From positions 18,017,507 to 18,081,506 of the forward strand of contig CM067086.1 of NCBI GenBank assembly GCA_034008185.1: DNA of 64,000 nucleotides. Reading direction: 5' to 3'. Each line of letters opens with the position of its first letter. The stretch's first letter is position 1. This document shows, one piece after another, positions 27,601 through 37,600 of the stretch. Both the position numbers and the translations under genes were made by a program. The notes under the pieces are model-generated. The model was not told the DNA's origin, ran no database searches, and saw only the letters and a program-made list of their open reading frames with translations. Source of the DNA: Gorsachius magnificus (lineage: Eukaryota > Chordata > Aves > Pelecaniformes > Ardeidae).

Positions 27601-30488
27601 AAACAACAGCAGTATTTGGCCCTGAATGCTGAGGCATTATGAGAAGCCAACACACTGGCACAAGCACCATTTGCAAGTCACGCCATCGGCTTTTCCCAGC
27701 GTTTTGCTGCCTTTCTCAGAGGGAACACGAGCAAGATGACAACCAACCTAAGTAAGCATTTGAATTTAGATCAGTCTTGGAGCATTTTGAGTTCAAACCA
27801 GACTCCTGGAAGTTTTGGAAGAGGAACCATGGGGACAAATGGAGCGTATTACAAATCATGGCATTGAGCCAATTACGAGTTTCCAGAAGATCCACAGTCT
27901 TGGGGATATATGCCACAACACAGCTACTGTAGCATTAACATTTCGTGCTGGGAAAAAAAAAAAAATACTGAAAGGTAGCACAGACATAAAGAAATAATCC
28001 TAACAACATCCTGTGGTCTTCATCCTCCAGTATTTACACTCCCATTTTCCAAATTCACTTTTCCTAGTTTTTAGTATTTGAGGTAAATGCCATACATCTT
28101 CCAACAGAAAGCAAAATCATGCACACGAAAATGGAAGTTATTACCTCATGCGGGTGTAATTCAACAGGAAGCCAGAAAGCTTCCTTCAAGGTAGAAGTTT
28201 TGGCACATGGTCTTTAAACACAGACTCTGCAAGCTAAACTTTCTGCTGCTGGTAGAGTAGTTTTTCACCCCCACAACCTGTTCCTCAGCATTCAGGTTTA
28301 ATGAAATGCCTTAGTAAACCAGAATTAAATATGCATGTACTATCCAAATACAAACACATCTTTAAGGAAAATAAGTAGCAGATGGTTTTTTCCTCTGCCT
28401 TGTTCCTATTGACTCACACAGACCCTGCTTGTGCACGTCAAACATCTATAGCTTGGAGCCTCCTTAAGAGGCCACGTGTTCCTTAAAAGCACAAAGCAGA
28501 TGTTTAGATCTATGAGAAGTCCCAACGGCAATATACACATACTGTTAACTTTTCTAAAGTCTTCTAATAATTTAAGGAAGATTTTATTTTTTTTTTATCC
28601 TTGAGAGATTTTTGGACAACAAATTAACATAAACCTTAAGAAGTCTACTTGCTTTACCCCATTACCCCACTTCTCTAGTGCTTGATTAAAAAAAAAAATA
28701 ATTGAACTGGTCCAAGATTTTGTATGCACAGTTATGTGCTACTGTATGGTAAACCCTACTAAATGATCCGTGTTGACTGAAACCCCTCAAATCTCCCTAT
28801 ATTCGAGGTTTATGGCTATTAAAAACCCCACGAGACACTCATGGGAAAAATGAATGCTGCAGCATTCAGTTTACAAACCTAGCTTGCAACATCATTCCCT
28901 AAATGGTTATCGCATATTTTGTAAATACTTTTAGTCTCAAGCTGCTTCAGAAGAACAACCACTGGTTAGAGCAGCTCAGCCCTAAGCACTTCTCACTGCT
29001 CACAGGCAGGACGGGCAATGACTCAGGCCTCCCCACAAGACTTTGGAAAAGGCACTGCTGGCCAGGAGGCTGTAACACCCATCTGCTTCGGTTCCTGCGC
29101 AAGTCTGCCAGCTCCACCGGGCCTTCACAGAGAGGGAAAACGCTCGTCTGACACTTGCTGCGGGCGCCTGCCCTGCCTCAGCTGGACACCGCTCCTTTGC
29201 TGTCGTTGTAAACAGCTTCTTTTGGGCAACTTTCACAGTCGTTATCTGCTGTCATATCTCTCTGAAACAAGACAGTCAAATATTTTGAAAATCATGATTT
29301 TACCCCAGTGCTTGAGGTGTTTAAAATGGCATGACATGTTTTTCTGAAAGAGACAAGGTAGTCAAGCTGCGAGGGAAAACATACAACCCAAGTGGCAAAC
29401 CCAGAAGCTCTCAGTGGTTCTTTCCTGCTTTAAAAAGTTCATTTCTAGGCCTGATGGCAAAGCGCAATGCCCATAAAGGCATTTTCCCAGGTCAGCATTT
29501 TTCTTTTGTTTTTAAATATCTTAGAATCTTTCTGAAAATATTAACATATTCTCTTACATCTGACTGTTGATTTCACGTTGCCAGGTGAGGTACTGATAAA
29601 CACACGTCTAGCACTTTGCACCACCTTATTTTACGAACCCATACCGTCACCGCATTTATTATAAGTAAATACACCACATACCGACACAAATCGGAAACTG
29701 TAACCTGGCTACCGCAAGAAAGCAAGGCCCCGGCACAAAACCCACCGGCTGCACTCGGAGGCCTCCCAGGCAGCGGAGCGGGTACCGGAGCATCCCGGGA
29801 GGGGGGAGGCAGCGGGAGGGGCTGCTCCCGCCTTCCGAAGCGGGGTGACCCGGTCCGACCGACTCGGCTACCGGCAGGCAGCAGCTCATCGCCCCCGAGC
29901 CCGGCTGCTGCTCCGCGCCAGGCTGAGGGTTTGCTGTTCGGCGAAGGCAACCTTGGCGTCTGACGTGCGTTTAAAAATAAAAATTAAGGGGCTACCTCCA
30001 GCATTGGTTCTGAGCGGCGTGCTGACGTACGAACCGGGTTGTTTTTTTTTTTTTTCCAAGGTTTATTTAGGAGTAGTAAAGACCCAATCGAAGCGTGATC
30101 AGGCTGGTGCAAACGCCTGTGTTGTTCGCCGTTTCCAGTGGAGGCCGGAGGGTAAGAAGCCAGACTCGGGAGGCGCCAGGAGTCATCCGGGATCAACCCC
30201 ATCTCCCAGGCGCCTGCCTGCAGAGCCCCGGGGCTGAAGCGGCCCCCCCAGCCCCCCCCCAGGTTCGCCTCCCGCCCGCGTCGCTTCCACGGGCTCCGAG
30301 TCACCCCCGGGCAGGAAGCCCCGACCGCGCCCAGCCCCGCGGCACCCTCCTCACCGAGGGGGAGGCGGAACAAAGCAGCGTTCCCCACGCACCCCCCCCA
30401 CACACACCCCCCCACGTCGTCTCCTACCATCGGCAGACAAAGCCATCTCGATAAGGGTCTCATCCGCTTTCTTCCCCAAACGATTCAT
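1..30488 (-). CDS. ANO5: ANO5 (anoctamin 5 / TMEM16E), 5' portion of the gene, partial
   Basis: Extent of the gene from the start codon to the left edge; coding exons are listed separately. ANO5 belongs to the TMEM16 family and is known as an intracellular (ER/vesicle) membrane protein, linked to calcium-dependent phospholipid scrambling and muscle membrane repair. In humans, mutations cause limb-girdle and Miyoshi-like myopathy and gnathodiaphyseal dysplasia. The identification rests on the exon at 1948-2061, whose peptide contains [10 protein letters not shown] and [11 protein letters not shown], as I remember human ANO5. It is supported by upstream exons whose lengths (48 and 42 nt) and phases match the human gene as I recall it. 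Only the cytosolic N-terminus (about 120 residues of a roughly 900-residue protein) is in the window. All ten transmembrane helices and the calcium site lie off the left edge. Splicing is inferred from sequence only. Confidence 0.9.
645..1947 (-). other. ANO5: ANO5 intron, left part, continuing beyond the window
   Basis: Intron downstream of the 114-nt exon. I looked for the next anoctamin exon (basic ERRKEFE-type peptide) and did not find it, so it lies off the left edge. A perfect short tandem duplication sits at 1048-1103. Confidence 0.6.
1048..1103. repeat. Perfect 28-bp tandem duplication
   Basis: Two adjacent identical 28-bp units starting AAAACAAAACAATTAAAATC, at 1048-1075 and 1076-1103, in intron sequence. 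Likely a recent replication-slippage duplication. Confidence 0.9.
1948..2061 (-). CDS. ANO5: ANO5 coding exon (114 nt; human exon 5 equivalent), start of the anoctamin dimerisation domain
   Basis: The acceptor ATCTTCCACAG and the strong donor TTG|GTAAGT bound a 114-nt, phase 0-0 exon, exactly the length I recall for human exon 5. The peptide starts [16 protein letters not shown], continues with [13 protein letters not shown] and ends LNKEWEKKL. This is the most diagnostic piece in the window: [16 protein letters not shown] is typical of ANO5 and differs from ANO1 and ANO6 at several positions. It begins the N-terminal cytosolic dimerisation domain of TMEM16 proteins. Intron sequence follows to the left edge; the next exon is not in the window. 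Confidence 0.95.
2062..3261 (-). other. ANO5: ANO5 intron (1.2 kb)
   Basis: AT-rich intron between the 42-nt and 114-nt exons, with a long A-tract near 3044-3063. Nothing else recognised. Confidence 0.7.
3262..3303 (-). CDS. ANO5: ANO5 coding exon (42 nt; human exon 4 equivalent) with NAGNAG acceptor
   Basis: Encodes [14 protein letters not shown], clearly homologous to human PAKRFNLFLRRRLM (14 residues each), a basic stretch before the anoctamin dimerisation domain. Phase 0-0; donor AGG|GTAAAA. The acceptor is a tandem TTCCAGCAG: using the second AG gives 42 nt as in human, using the first gives 45 nt (3262-3306) and adds one glutamine. The chosen boundary follows the human length. Confidence 0.85.
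3990..4225 (-). mobile_element. CR1 LINE 3'-end fragment
   Basis: Reverse-strand copy of the CR1 3' end. Reading the plus strand it begins with the inverted CR1 terminus (ATCACAGAATAGTTTGAG, then GGAAGGGGCCTTAAAGATCA) and continues through the inverted tail of ORF2 (CTGGGCAGCCTGCTCCAGTG). It is 5'-truncated, as usual for CR1. It lies inside the ANO5 intron in the same orientation as the gene. Confidence 0.92.
5430..5720 (+). mobile_element. CR1 LINE 3'-end fragment, diverged
   Basis: Plus-strand CR1 tail: GTGGTGAAAACTCAAGAGGC, then the coding remnant ending near AACAGGTTGCCCACAGAGAC, then GAGGTCCCTTCCAATC and the terminal TATGACTCTATGAA near 5706-5719. It is more diverged than the other two copies and 5'-truncated. 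It lies antisense within an ANO5 intron. Confidence 0.88.
8948..8995 (-). CDS. ANO5: ANO5 coding exon (48 nt; human exon 3 equivalent)
   Basis: The acceptor CCACTGGCAG has a CTAAC branch-like motif about 35 nt upstream; the donor is GTG|GTAAGC. The 48-nt, phase 0-0 exon encodes [16 protein letters not shown], which aligns residue for residue in length with human SLSSRETSFLINEETM (16 residues each, shared ET..LI pattern). The pyrimidine tract is modest. Same length, same phase and the right order between neighbouring exons make this the likely exon despite weak sequence identity. Confidence 0.78.
8996..15708 (-). other. ANO5: ANO5 intron (about 6.7 kb)
   Basis: No additional exon was identified. 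Short open frames at 13066-13446 and 13535-13777 have biased AT-rich composition and no splice context I could support. A short (AC)n run lies near 10300-10310. Confidence 0.55.
15709..15779 (-). CDS. ANO5: ANO5 coding exon (71 nt; human exon 2 equivalent)
   Basis: Acceptor TTCAATGTTCCTTAG and donor GAG|GTAAGG flank 71 nt. Entered in phase 1 it is open and encodes [16 protein letters not shown] followed by SEVPSSSE, ending in phase 0. The other two frames do not fit the neighbouring exon phases. The serine/glutamate-rich end fits the poorly conserved cytosolic N-terminus of ANO5. The human exon, as I recall it, runs from c.41 to about c.90, so this one is about 21 nt longer but keeps the frame. 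Confidence 0.78.
15780..18522 (-). other. ANO5: ANO5 intron between the candidate 45-nt exon and the 71-nt exon (about 2.7 kb)
   Basis: No gene or known repeat seen. It contains an A-tract around 16730-16746 and a moderately GC-rich patch near 17640-17860 that shows no coding signature. Confidence 0.55.
18523..18567 (-). CDS. ANO5: Candidate additional ANO5 exon (45 nt, symmetric phase 1-1)
   Basis: On the minus strand a strong acceptor (GTTTTTTCCTTTTAAAG) precedes a 45-nt open segment that ends at AAG|GTATTG. Joined in phase 1 after exon 1 it reads [15 protein letters not shown] and returns to phase 1, so the exon at 15709-15779 follows in frame whether or not this one is included. It contains CpG dinucleotides and is more GC-rich than the surrounding intron. 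Together with the end of exon 1 it makes an AD-DDIV stretch that resembles the acidic DDGDIV segment near the N-terminus of ANO6 (from memory). I do not recall a counterpart in human ANO5. It could be a cassette exon, a constitutive avian exon, or a chance splice-like match. Confidence 0.6.
18568..30427 (-). other. ANO5: ANO5 intron 1 (about 11.9 kb)
   Basis: AT-rich intron without recognisable exons, repeats of known family or RNA genes. It contains several homopolymer A/T tracts (near 22667, 22910, 24762, 25932 and 27113) and an A-rich tract at 21490-21535. The 29740-30427 end is part of the CpG island. Confidence 0.6.
30428..30488 (-). CDS. ANO5: ANO5 coding exon 1 (start codon)
   Basis: The ATG at 30488-30486 sits in GCCACCATGA, a near-perfect Kozak context, and an in-frame TGA lies 30 nt upstream (30518-30516), which fixes the start. 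The exon encodes [20 protein letters not shown] plus one nucleotide (phase 1) before the donor GTAGGA. Human ANO5 exon 1 also ends in phase 1 after an acidic LLEVLAEE-type stretch, so this aligns as LIEMALSAD. The bird protein is about 7 residues longer at the N-terminus. The exon lies inside the CpG island. The 5'UTR and transcription start are not resolved but should lie just upstream, towards 30500-30700. Confidence 0.82.
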
Positions 30489-30594
30489 GGTGGCCGCCTT
30501 TCTCCCTCCTCGCCCTCAGCGGATGGGGAGTGGGGCGGTGGGAGGGGGTGAGGGCGGGAAAATACCTCACGGGAGGGGATGGGAGAAGAAGGGG

Positions 30595-30632
30595 TGAGTC
30601 AGGGGGCTGGGCGGCCGCCCCATGCATGCGCA
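30595..30632. promoter_or_regulatory. AP-1 and NRF-1 consensus sites in the ANO5 proximal promoter
   Basis: TGAGTCA, the AP-1 palindrome, is at 30595-30601. GCATGCGCA, a perfect NRF-1 core, is at 30624-30632, with GC boxes between and beside them. They lie about 107-144 bp upstream of the start codon. Site matches are seen directly; occupancy is inference. Confidence 0.45.
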
Positions 30633-31056
30633 CGCCCGCAGGGCGGAGCGCGGTGGGGGGGGGAACCGGGGAGGGGGGGAAACCGGAGGCCACCCTCGAC
30701 GGGCGCGGTTCCCGCCCGGGGGCGGCCGACGGGCGTTCCCTCAGGGTTGAAGGTCTTTCCCTCAGTGAGGTCTCCATGAAACCCTTTGCTTTTCCGCTAC
30801 GTAGGGAGAAACGACCGACCGAACTCCAAAACGCGAATAACGATTAACTCTGTTAATTAACCTGCGCCTTCCCCCAGCGGCATTTTGGAAAAGCCACCCC
30901 GTTCTAAACAATTCGATTTCTTCGGTTAGATATAGGAAAGTGGGGTTGTTTGGGTTTGGTTTTTTTTTCCTTTTCCTATGTTTTATAATAGTTGATGTTT
31001 CGTGAGAGGGGAGGGGAAAGAAAGTGGCGCAAATTAATATCCCTTTGGTGGGTCAG

Positions 31057-31635
31057 TGTCGTGATTTAACACGGGCTGGACACTACGTCCCCACACAGCC
31101 CCCAGCTCGCGCCCCCCGCAGTGGGATTGGGGGGGGGGGGGGGGGGGGGGAAGAATCTGAAGAGAAAAACTGAGAAAATTAGTGCATTAATATAAACACA
31201 GTTTAATTTTTTTTAAATAAGAAAAAACCCCAAAACCCTAGGAAAAAAAACAACCAAGAAACACAGGTGAAGCAAAAGAAAACCATTGCTTACCACCAAC
31301 TGAGCGATGCCCAGCTGAGCAATGGCAGCCCCTGCCAACATCCACACCCACCAAGGTTTATTTCTGAGCATGACATCATACGGTGTGGGATACCCCTGGG
31401 CTCAGTTGGGGTCGCTGTCCCGGCTGCGCCCCCTCCCAGCTCTTTGTGCCCCCCCAGCCGCTCGCTGGTGGAATGGAGTGAGGAGCAGAAAAGGCCTTGA
31501 CTCTGTGTCAGCCCTGCACGGCAGTAACTAAAACATCCCGATGTTTTCAACCCTGTTTCTAGCACAAACCCAAAACACAGCTCCATGCTAGCTTCTATGA
31601 AGGAAATTAACTCTACCCCAGCCAAAACCAGCACA
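31057..31635 (-). mobile_element. Solo LTR of an avian endogenous retrovirus (copy A), near the ANO5 promoter
   Basis: On the plus strand it runs from TGTCGTGATTTAAC to AAAACCAGCACA. Read on the minus strand this is a 5'-TGT...ACA-3' LTR of the same family as three other copies in this window. No internal retroviral sequence flanks it, so it is a solo LTR left by recombination. A 22-base G run (31129-31150) lies in it. No clear target-site duplication (GTCAG left, GTTGC right). It shares subfamily features with copy B (AGTAACTAAAACATCC, CTAGCACAAACCCAAAACA). It lies about 570 bp upstream of the ANO5 start codon, in the same orientation. Confidence 0.85.
31129..31150. repeat. G22 homopolymer within LTR copy A
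   Basis: Uninterrupted run of 22 G. In other copies the corresponding segment is a short GGGGGAGAGAATCGG-like stretch, so the run is a local expansion. It could form a G-quadruplex and is prone to sequencing error. Confidence 0.9.
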
Positions 31636-34600
31636 GTTGCTGATTCTTCTTTACTGAGGGTAAATTTGCTCTTACTTTTGATCCTGCAGGGGTGTCAAGA
31701 ACAGCACACCGTCCTCCTGCCTACAGGGCAAATTTAAGCTGGTGTCAGGCAATAACGGATAATGCTGTTCGCTGTCCTGATTACAGACTCAGAGCTGGCA
31801 AGAACATTGTTTTGGCTAATGATCCTGGGTTCTTCATAAGTAGTAGTTGGGAGAGAGAAAGAAATAACAATAAAGCCTGAGGAAGGGGAAAAGAGGCAGG
31901 AAAAGATGGCAGAAGAAACTTAAGTCTTTCAGTCCAGGTGTCAGAAAAGAAATGCTGCCTTGGTCCATCAGTCCGGCTGAATCTAGTCTAGGGTCCCTCA
32001 GGATCTCTGAAGCAGAGGACATCTCCCAGGAGCAGAGCCCGATGGCGCCGGGGAGGGCGCGAGGCTCCAGTCGCAGCTGCTGTCCCTTCTCCCGGCGCTG
32101 GTGCCATTTCCGTGTCTCAAACAGCCCTGCCTCCTCATCGCTTCCTTCAATAATCTGAGATAGTTTCCAACAGGCTGTTTGTTCAGTACATATATTTTAC
32201 ATATTTTTTGTTCATTAATATAATCTCAGGCCTTCTTCCAGGTTAATTTTTTGTATATTCAGCTTTTACTGCCTACGTAACCATTTTATGCACTGAACTC
32301 ATAAGGAGTTTTGTTACTTGGGCAACTGTAACGCAACAGCGGTTTCATGACAGGATTTCTTAATCATAAAGTCAATCAAGTAAAGTGAGTCAGTTCAGGT
32401 GCTGGGCTTGTGTTCAGGTTTACGTACAGTATTAGGCCCTTATTTGTACTGTGTGGCATTACTGCTTCGAGAAGCGTATTTTTAGTCAGGAGCAAGACCT
32501 AAAAATGTGCCTGGTTGCTTTCCAAAGTCTGAAATGTTTAGTTCAGTTTTTAATCTCACAATGCAGGGTAGTGGGAACAAAGAGCACGGGCACGGCGCAC
32601 CAGAGGATGCCTTTAAACAGCTTGTAAGTACATACAATGCACCAGGTCACAAGGTTCAGTTTAAAAGCTGTATTTTCTAAGCCTTTAATTTCCTCACAGC
32701 ATTATATATCTTGGATAAATGCTTTTATGCCTATAGAAGATGCAATTAGAGCCAGTATTCAACAAGAGCCAGAAACACCAAGAACTGCAGTGGCCGTTGC
32801 TGGATTTTGCCTTCTAATTACACGCTTGCTCTTCCCAGCCTCACCCAGCATGTGCAGCGGCGAAGCCAACCATACCTAAAGCTGTGTAAGTACCACATCC
32901 AGAATGCCAAAGATGATTTTACAGATCTCTGTAATTGGACAGACTCATGGTTGGTTGAGGCACTGAATTTGTGTAAATTACACAGTGGCCTGTGTTAGGG
33001 GTGGGACAGCAGTCTGCTCTCCCAGAAGGAGCTATCTGTGGAAGGCCTTGCGTCCGTGGCAGGCACACAGGAGGTCCATGCAATACCCCAGCCTTGAGGT
33101 TTCTTGTATATTCAGAGTTTAAGCAGCCATTGTCTGACCCGGTGGTTTCACAGGATGCCTAAGTGATCCAGGACCACCTTTCCTTCAAAAGGCACAGGCC
33201 TTTTTCCCTCCCACCTTGCATTTTCACTGCTGATCAATCATAAGGTGTTACAATGAGTCAGGTCAACCTGTTAAACTGACTGATTTTTCTGGGTTTTCTG
33301 TTCCATGACTCGCTGCAAGCAACAAGTGCTACCAAAAGAAATAAGGAAATGGGGAACCACACAATGGCCAGACCATTTTATTCCTGAAATATCAATACAA
33401 TAACCAGGTACGCCATAGTGTTTCTGCTGGGTTGGAGTTCAAACGCTATTTAATAAAACAAAAAATAATAAAACAAAAAATAATAAAACAAAAAATAATA
33501 AAACAAAAAATAATAAAATGTTTAGAAGGCAGTGGGTGTAGGTAACAAGCATCACCAGAAATTACTAGCAGTGATCACACTTAGGATGTTCAGCACCAAA
33601 GCATAATCCTTAACTGTGTGTGCTGAAGGAGGGCAGATAGTTTGTAGCCCTTAGAAAGTCTTGCTTTCCACTGATGGGTTTTTGCAAAAGCATGGAGCTG
33701 ATTTCATACTTTAAAAAAAAATATTTAAATGCAGAAAATTGGTGGGATTGCAGGGCCTGATTTCAAAGATATCTTTGTGCTCATCATTGTCTCAGGTATG
33801 TACCCCAGGGCCTGTTCAAAACCACTCACAACTTAAAACCTGAGATCCCAACTTTTGAAAGTCCTGTTAAGAGGATTGTCTAAACCTTCTGACACCTAAG
33901 CATCCCTGAAAATACGGCCCTGAGTCCTAAATCATGTGGAAAATGGAGCTTTTCTGTCTATCAGCTAGATGCTTTGAAAAATTTCATTCTCTACTATCTG
34001 TTCTCTGGGAAGGAATCTAATATAGACAGTTTTTGCATTTACCACTTGGGGACCTACCTGTAAGTTGTGCAGATAATGTATATTTTCAGGGTTCCCTACG
34101 CTGTGCATATCATATATCCATGTCACAGTCCCGAAAGGTGCAGCAACTTTCTGCTGTTGAAGATATTGTGCATTGCATACACTTAATCCTTTCGTTTAAA
34201 AAAATTTTTTATGTATATGCAGAGTTTTAGTAAATTTTCAAATCAGATTGTGAGCACAAGTTAGAAATAGATATAATAAAAAAGCACGAATTTGAAACCG
34301 ATACAGGAACAAAAGGGAAGTGGTTTATCTCCTTCCCAGCCTCTTCAACCTGCTTTTTCTCTTCTGATGACTGAACAACCGCATGGGCGGTCGCTTTGCT
34401 GTGAGATTTCAGCACACACTGGCTGCATCCCAGAAACAAAAGTTGCTGCCTCCCACATCTTCACCAGTGCTTTTGTCAAGCGATTAAAGGCCGTTGAGGC
34501 TTTCTAGTTGAAGAGCTAACCCATTTCTTTCCCTCTTTTTGGATTAGCCCTTCAGAAAATAAGTAGTAGTGTCATTTGGAAAGAAATGAATCTTTTAGAG

Positions 34601-37600
34601 ACCAGTAGGGGCAGATACAAAACACACTTAGAAAGGTAAAGTGGGACTCAGATGGAAGTTAGGTGCCAAAATCCAGCATTACGATACCCAAAACTGCCAT
34701 TCAGTTACCACATAACCTTGGAACCTCCACAGCATTTTTTTTCTTTTTAAATGCCGCAGAGAGGAAGCGCAGGTTCTGTATCCCAGGCAGTAACATCAGT
34801 AGAAATTCCAGCACATGCCTGGAGTGTGGGAGGTCACCAGGCCAATGGCTGCGGCAGGAGGGGGTTTGGCCTCTCCTGGTGTAAGGGTGCCCAGCAGCCT
34901 GCAGGCATGGGGAGGGAGCGAGCAACTGGGCAGGAGACAGGGATGATGGGGAAGTGCTCTCCTGTGAAGGTTGCCCCTGTAAAGAAGGGAACGTCGCAGC
35001 CACTGACCAGAGAGTCCGTCTGTCTGGAGATTCAGCATGGGCTCCCTAAACTCCTGCATTTTACCCAGAGGTTGTTTGACATCTGACTCTTACCCTCCCA
35101 TATACCCAATTCTACGGCTAAACCCAGCTGCTTGAGTACCAGTCCAAGGTCTGGCGCTAAGAAATACAGCAACACTTGCTGATGGGATGGGCGTTTGAAT
35201 TTGTATATCAAGACAGCTGATTCTTTGTGCGTGCTGCCACACTGCCCTAAAGCTGTCAGGAAATGAAGAGCGTGCCATAAAGGGTTGTGGTGCAGGGCAG
35301 CAGAATGCAAACACTTCCCAAAGGAAGTAAGAAGTTTTACATAGTATGCAAAAGTTCATCATTACTCACTGCGTGTTTGTTCTACTCCACCACTTTTCAG
35401 TTAGTCAGCTGTTTGCAGTAAGCAGTGCAGATAAGAATAATACCTAAGATGTCTAAACAAACAGATGACTTTACAGCCTATAATCGACCTTTTTCTTGGC
35501 TGGAGTTACTACACCTTTGTGACTGTAGAACTAAAATCTCTCCCCAGGGCAAGGAAACTGGATGGGTGCAGTCCCAGCTAAGCCCAGCCCTGTCCCCTGG
35601 GGTGCTGGCTGCTGGAGGAGGAAAGCTTGGGACGGGGACGCTGGCTCTGTGCGTTCTGCATGAGTATCAGTGATTTTGAGGAAGCTGCTAGAGATCGAGG
35701 TAATCTTAACAGAAGCCTGTATCCCGTTTCAAGCACAAGTAGACATTTTAGTTCAATAGTCTTGCAGTTTCACTCCCATAACTGGATTGCCCGGTTTACA
35801 GCTGCCATCAAAGCCTTCTTAAAAAAATAATCCAAAGAAACCACAAAAAAGGATGGAAGGAAAAAAATCGCGTTGGTGTGTTCTGGAGAGTAGAGAGAAT
35901 TCACTTCTTTCCTGCTGGTAGAGACATTCTTAAGAATACTTGAATATGTATGAAGTCTATTCACTAACAGTGTCTGAGGCATGATTCTTCACTCTCATCA
36001 TGTCTCTGTGGATATAGTTCCATTGATTTTGCTAAACTGCTCCTAAAGAGCATGAGTGAAGATCAGTATTTAATTCCGATGGGTTGTGCACTGATAGGTA
36101 TGCTCACATAAAAGATTATTGAATGCGGTAGGGTTGGGATAAAGCCACTTCATCAGGTCTGGCACTTAAATGACAACGTTAAGATAAAAAGTTGCATCAT
36201 CTTAGTAAATTCCTATGTGCTTCTAGTGAAACCATCCATTTTCTTGCTTGTCGTTTTAGAGGCAATTTAGTTTCTCAGGGTTTAGTGCCCTCTGGTGGTA
36301 ACAGTGTTTTTTCCTGTGATAGTTTCACAGGATATGCTGACAGCTCATGCTTCATTTTGTTTTTTTACCTGTATCTGTTGATTATCCCAGAGTGAAAAAT
36401 GGATAAATAAACCCGAATTATATTATCTTTTGAAACACAGAGGACTGTGGAGTGAGTAAATGAGGCTGATGTGTGAAGCCAGAGCACTGAAATGTTGCAG
36501 GGAGCTCAGTAGCTCTAGCAAAAATATTAAAAAAATTCAGTTCAGTGTGCATTAATCAGCTCAGACAGTAAAGCAGAACTGAATGATAAGGGTACCATAG
36601 AAGCACAAGAGAACAAAAAAATCCAGTTACATATGAGATACACACAAATAACATTGTGTCATCACAAATAAATTTGTGATAACCACAAATTTTTGCATTC
36701 ACCTTTTAATTATTTATGCATCTCTCATATATGCATATTTTAAACTGTCCTTGATTACTTATTTTATTACAAAGTGTATAAAAACTATATCAAGAGATTG
36801 GCAGCTTTGTCAAAAATTCTAGAAAAATACAAGCCCTTCAAGGTATTCAAGCACGAGTTATTTTGTGTGAGACATTCAAGCACAACTTATTTAGCTGGCG
36901 GGCTGGTGAGAATAATAGAAATAATAGTACAAGTGATTGTCTAATCCTGCGGGCAGTATTGACTGACTGTGTTCTTCTCTGCTGTTTATAACATTTTCCA
37001 TGGAGAATAATAATAGTTATAAAGTGAGCTTTAAGAAAATGTTTCACATTTACTGTTATAAATTTCTGTTAAATTCTACATATTTGGTACACCTGCACTT
37101 AGTTTTCAGAGCTTCCATTCACTGCAGTGCACATATACAGCACCCCTATAAACAACTAAAACAAAGGAAGCATCTTTCCACATTGGCTTCTCTGACATCA
37201 GCTGATCAAGGTACATCATCTCTTTTCAGCCCTTCTCCTTGGGAAGGCTCTGCAGGCTAGCTCCAGTGCCTTGGCTGGAGTTTTCCACCCTTTGCAAGCT
37301 CATGCATCTTCCTATTTTCCCCTTCTTTGCCAGGATTCCAATTCCCCTCCTTCCCTGCAAAGGCAGAGAGAAGCTGCTAGGGCCTCATACCTTACAGAGT
37401 GGCTTAAGTGAAGGGCTGCAGGTAGCACTTCTAAGCAGAAATAAGTGAAGATAGATGGGCCAGGAGAGAAAACAATATGCAGTTTTCTATGGAGACAGAA
37501 AACATCAGACAGAAGGAGAAAAAGTTAGAAACTAGCATTTATAGGAGCAAGCAAGATGGCAGGGGGGTGGGGTGGGGTCTGGTAGGGCTGTCTGCCTTAG

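Larger units (their letters stand above)
29740..30770 (-). promoter_or_regulatory. ANO5: CpG-island promoter of ANO5
   Basis: About 1 kb of GC-rich, CpG-dense sequence, in sharp contrast to AT-rich flanks, spans ANO5 exon 1 and its upstream region. GC-box cores (GGGCGG) occur near 30533, 30553, 30609 and 30641. No TATA box is evident in front of the start codon, which suits a dispersed CpG-island start. Long C and G runs (for example 30242-30260 and 30654-30680) are present. The island could also drive a divergent plus-strand transcript, but no plus-strand exon was recognised. Confidence 0.8.

Noticed and set aside
29984..30463. 159-codon minus-strand open frame in the CpG island
   Set aside because: It overlaps ANO5 exon 1 and its intron in another frame; it results from GC-rich composition.
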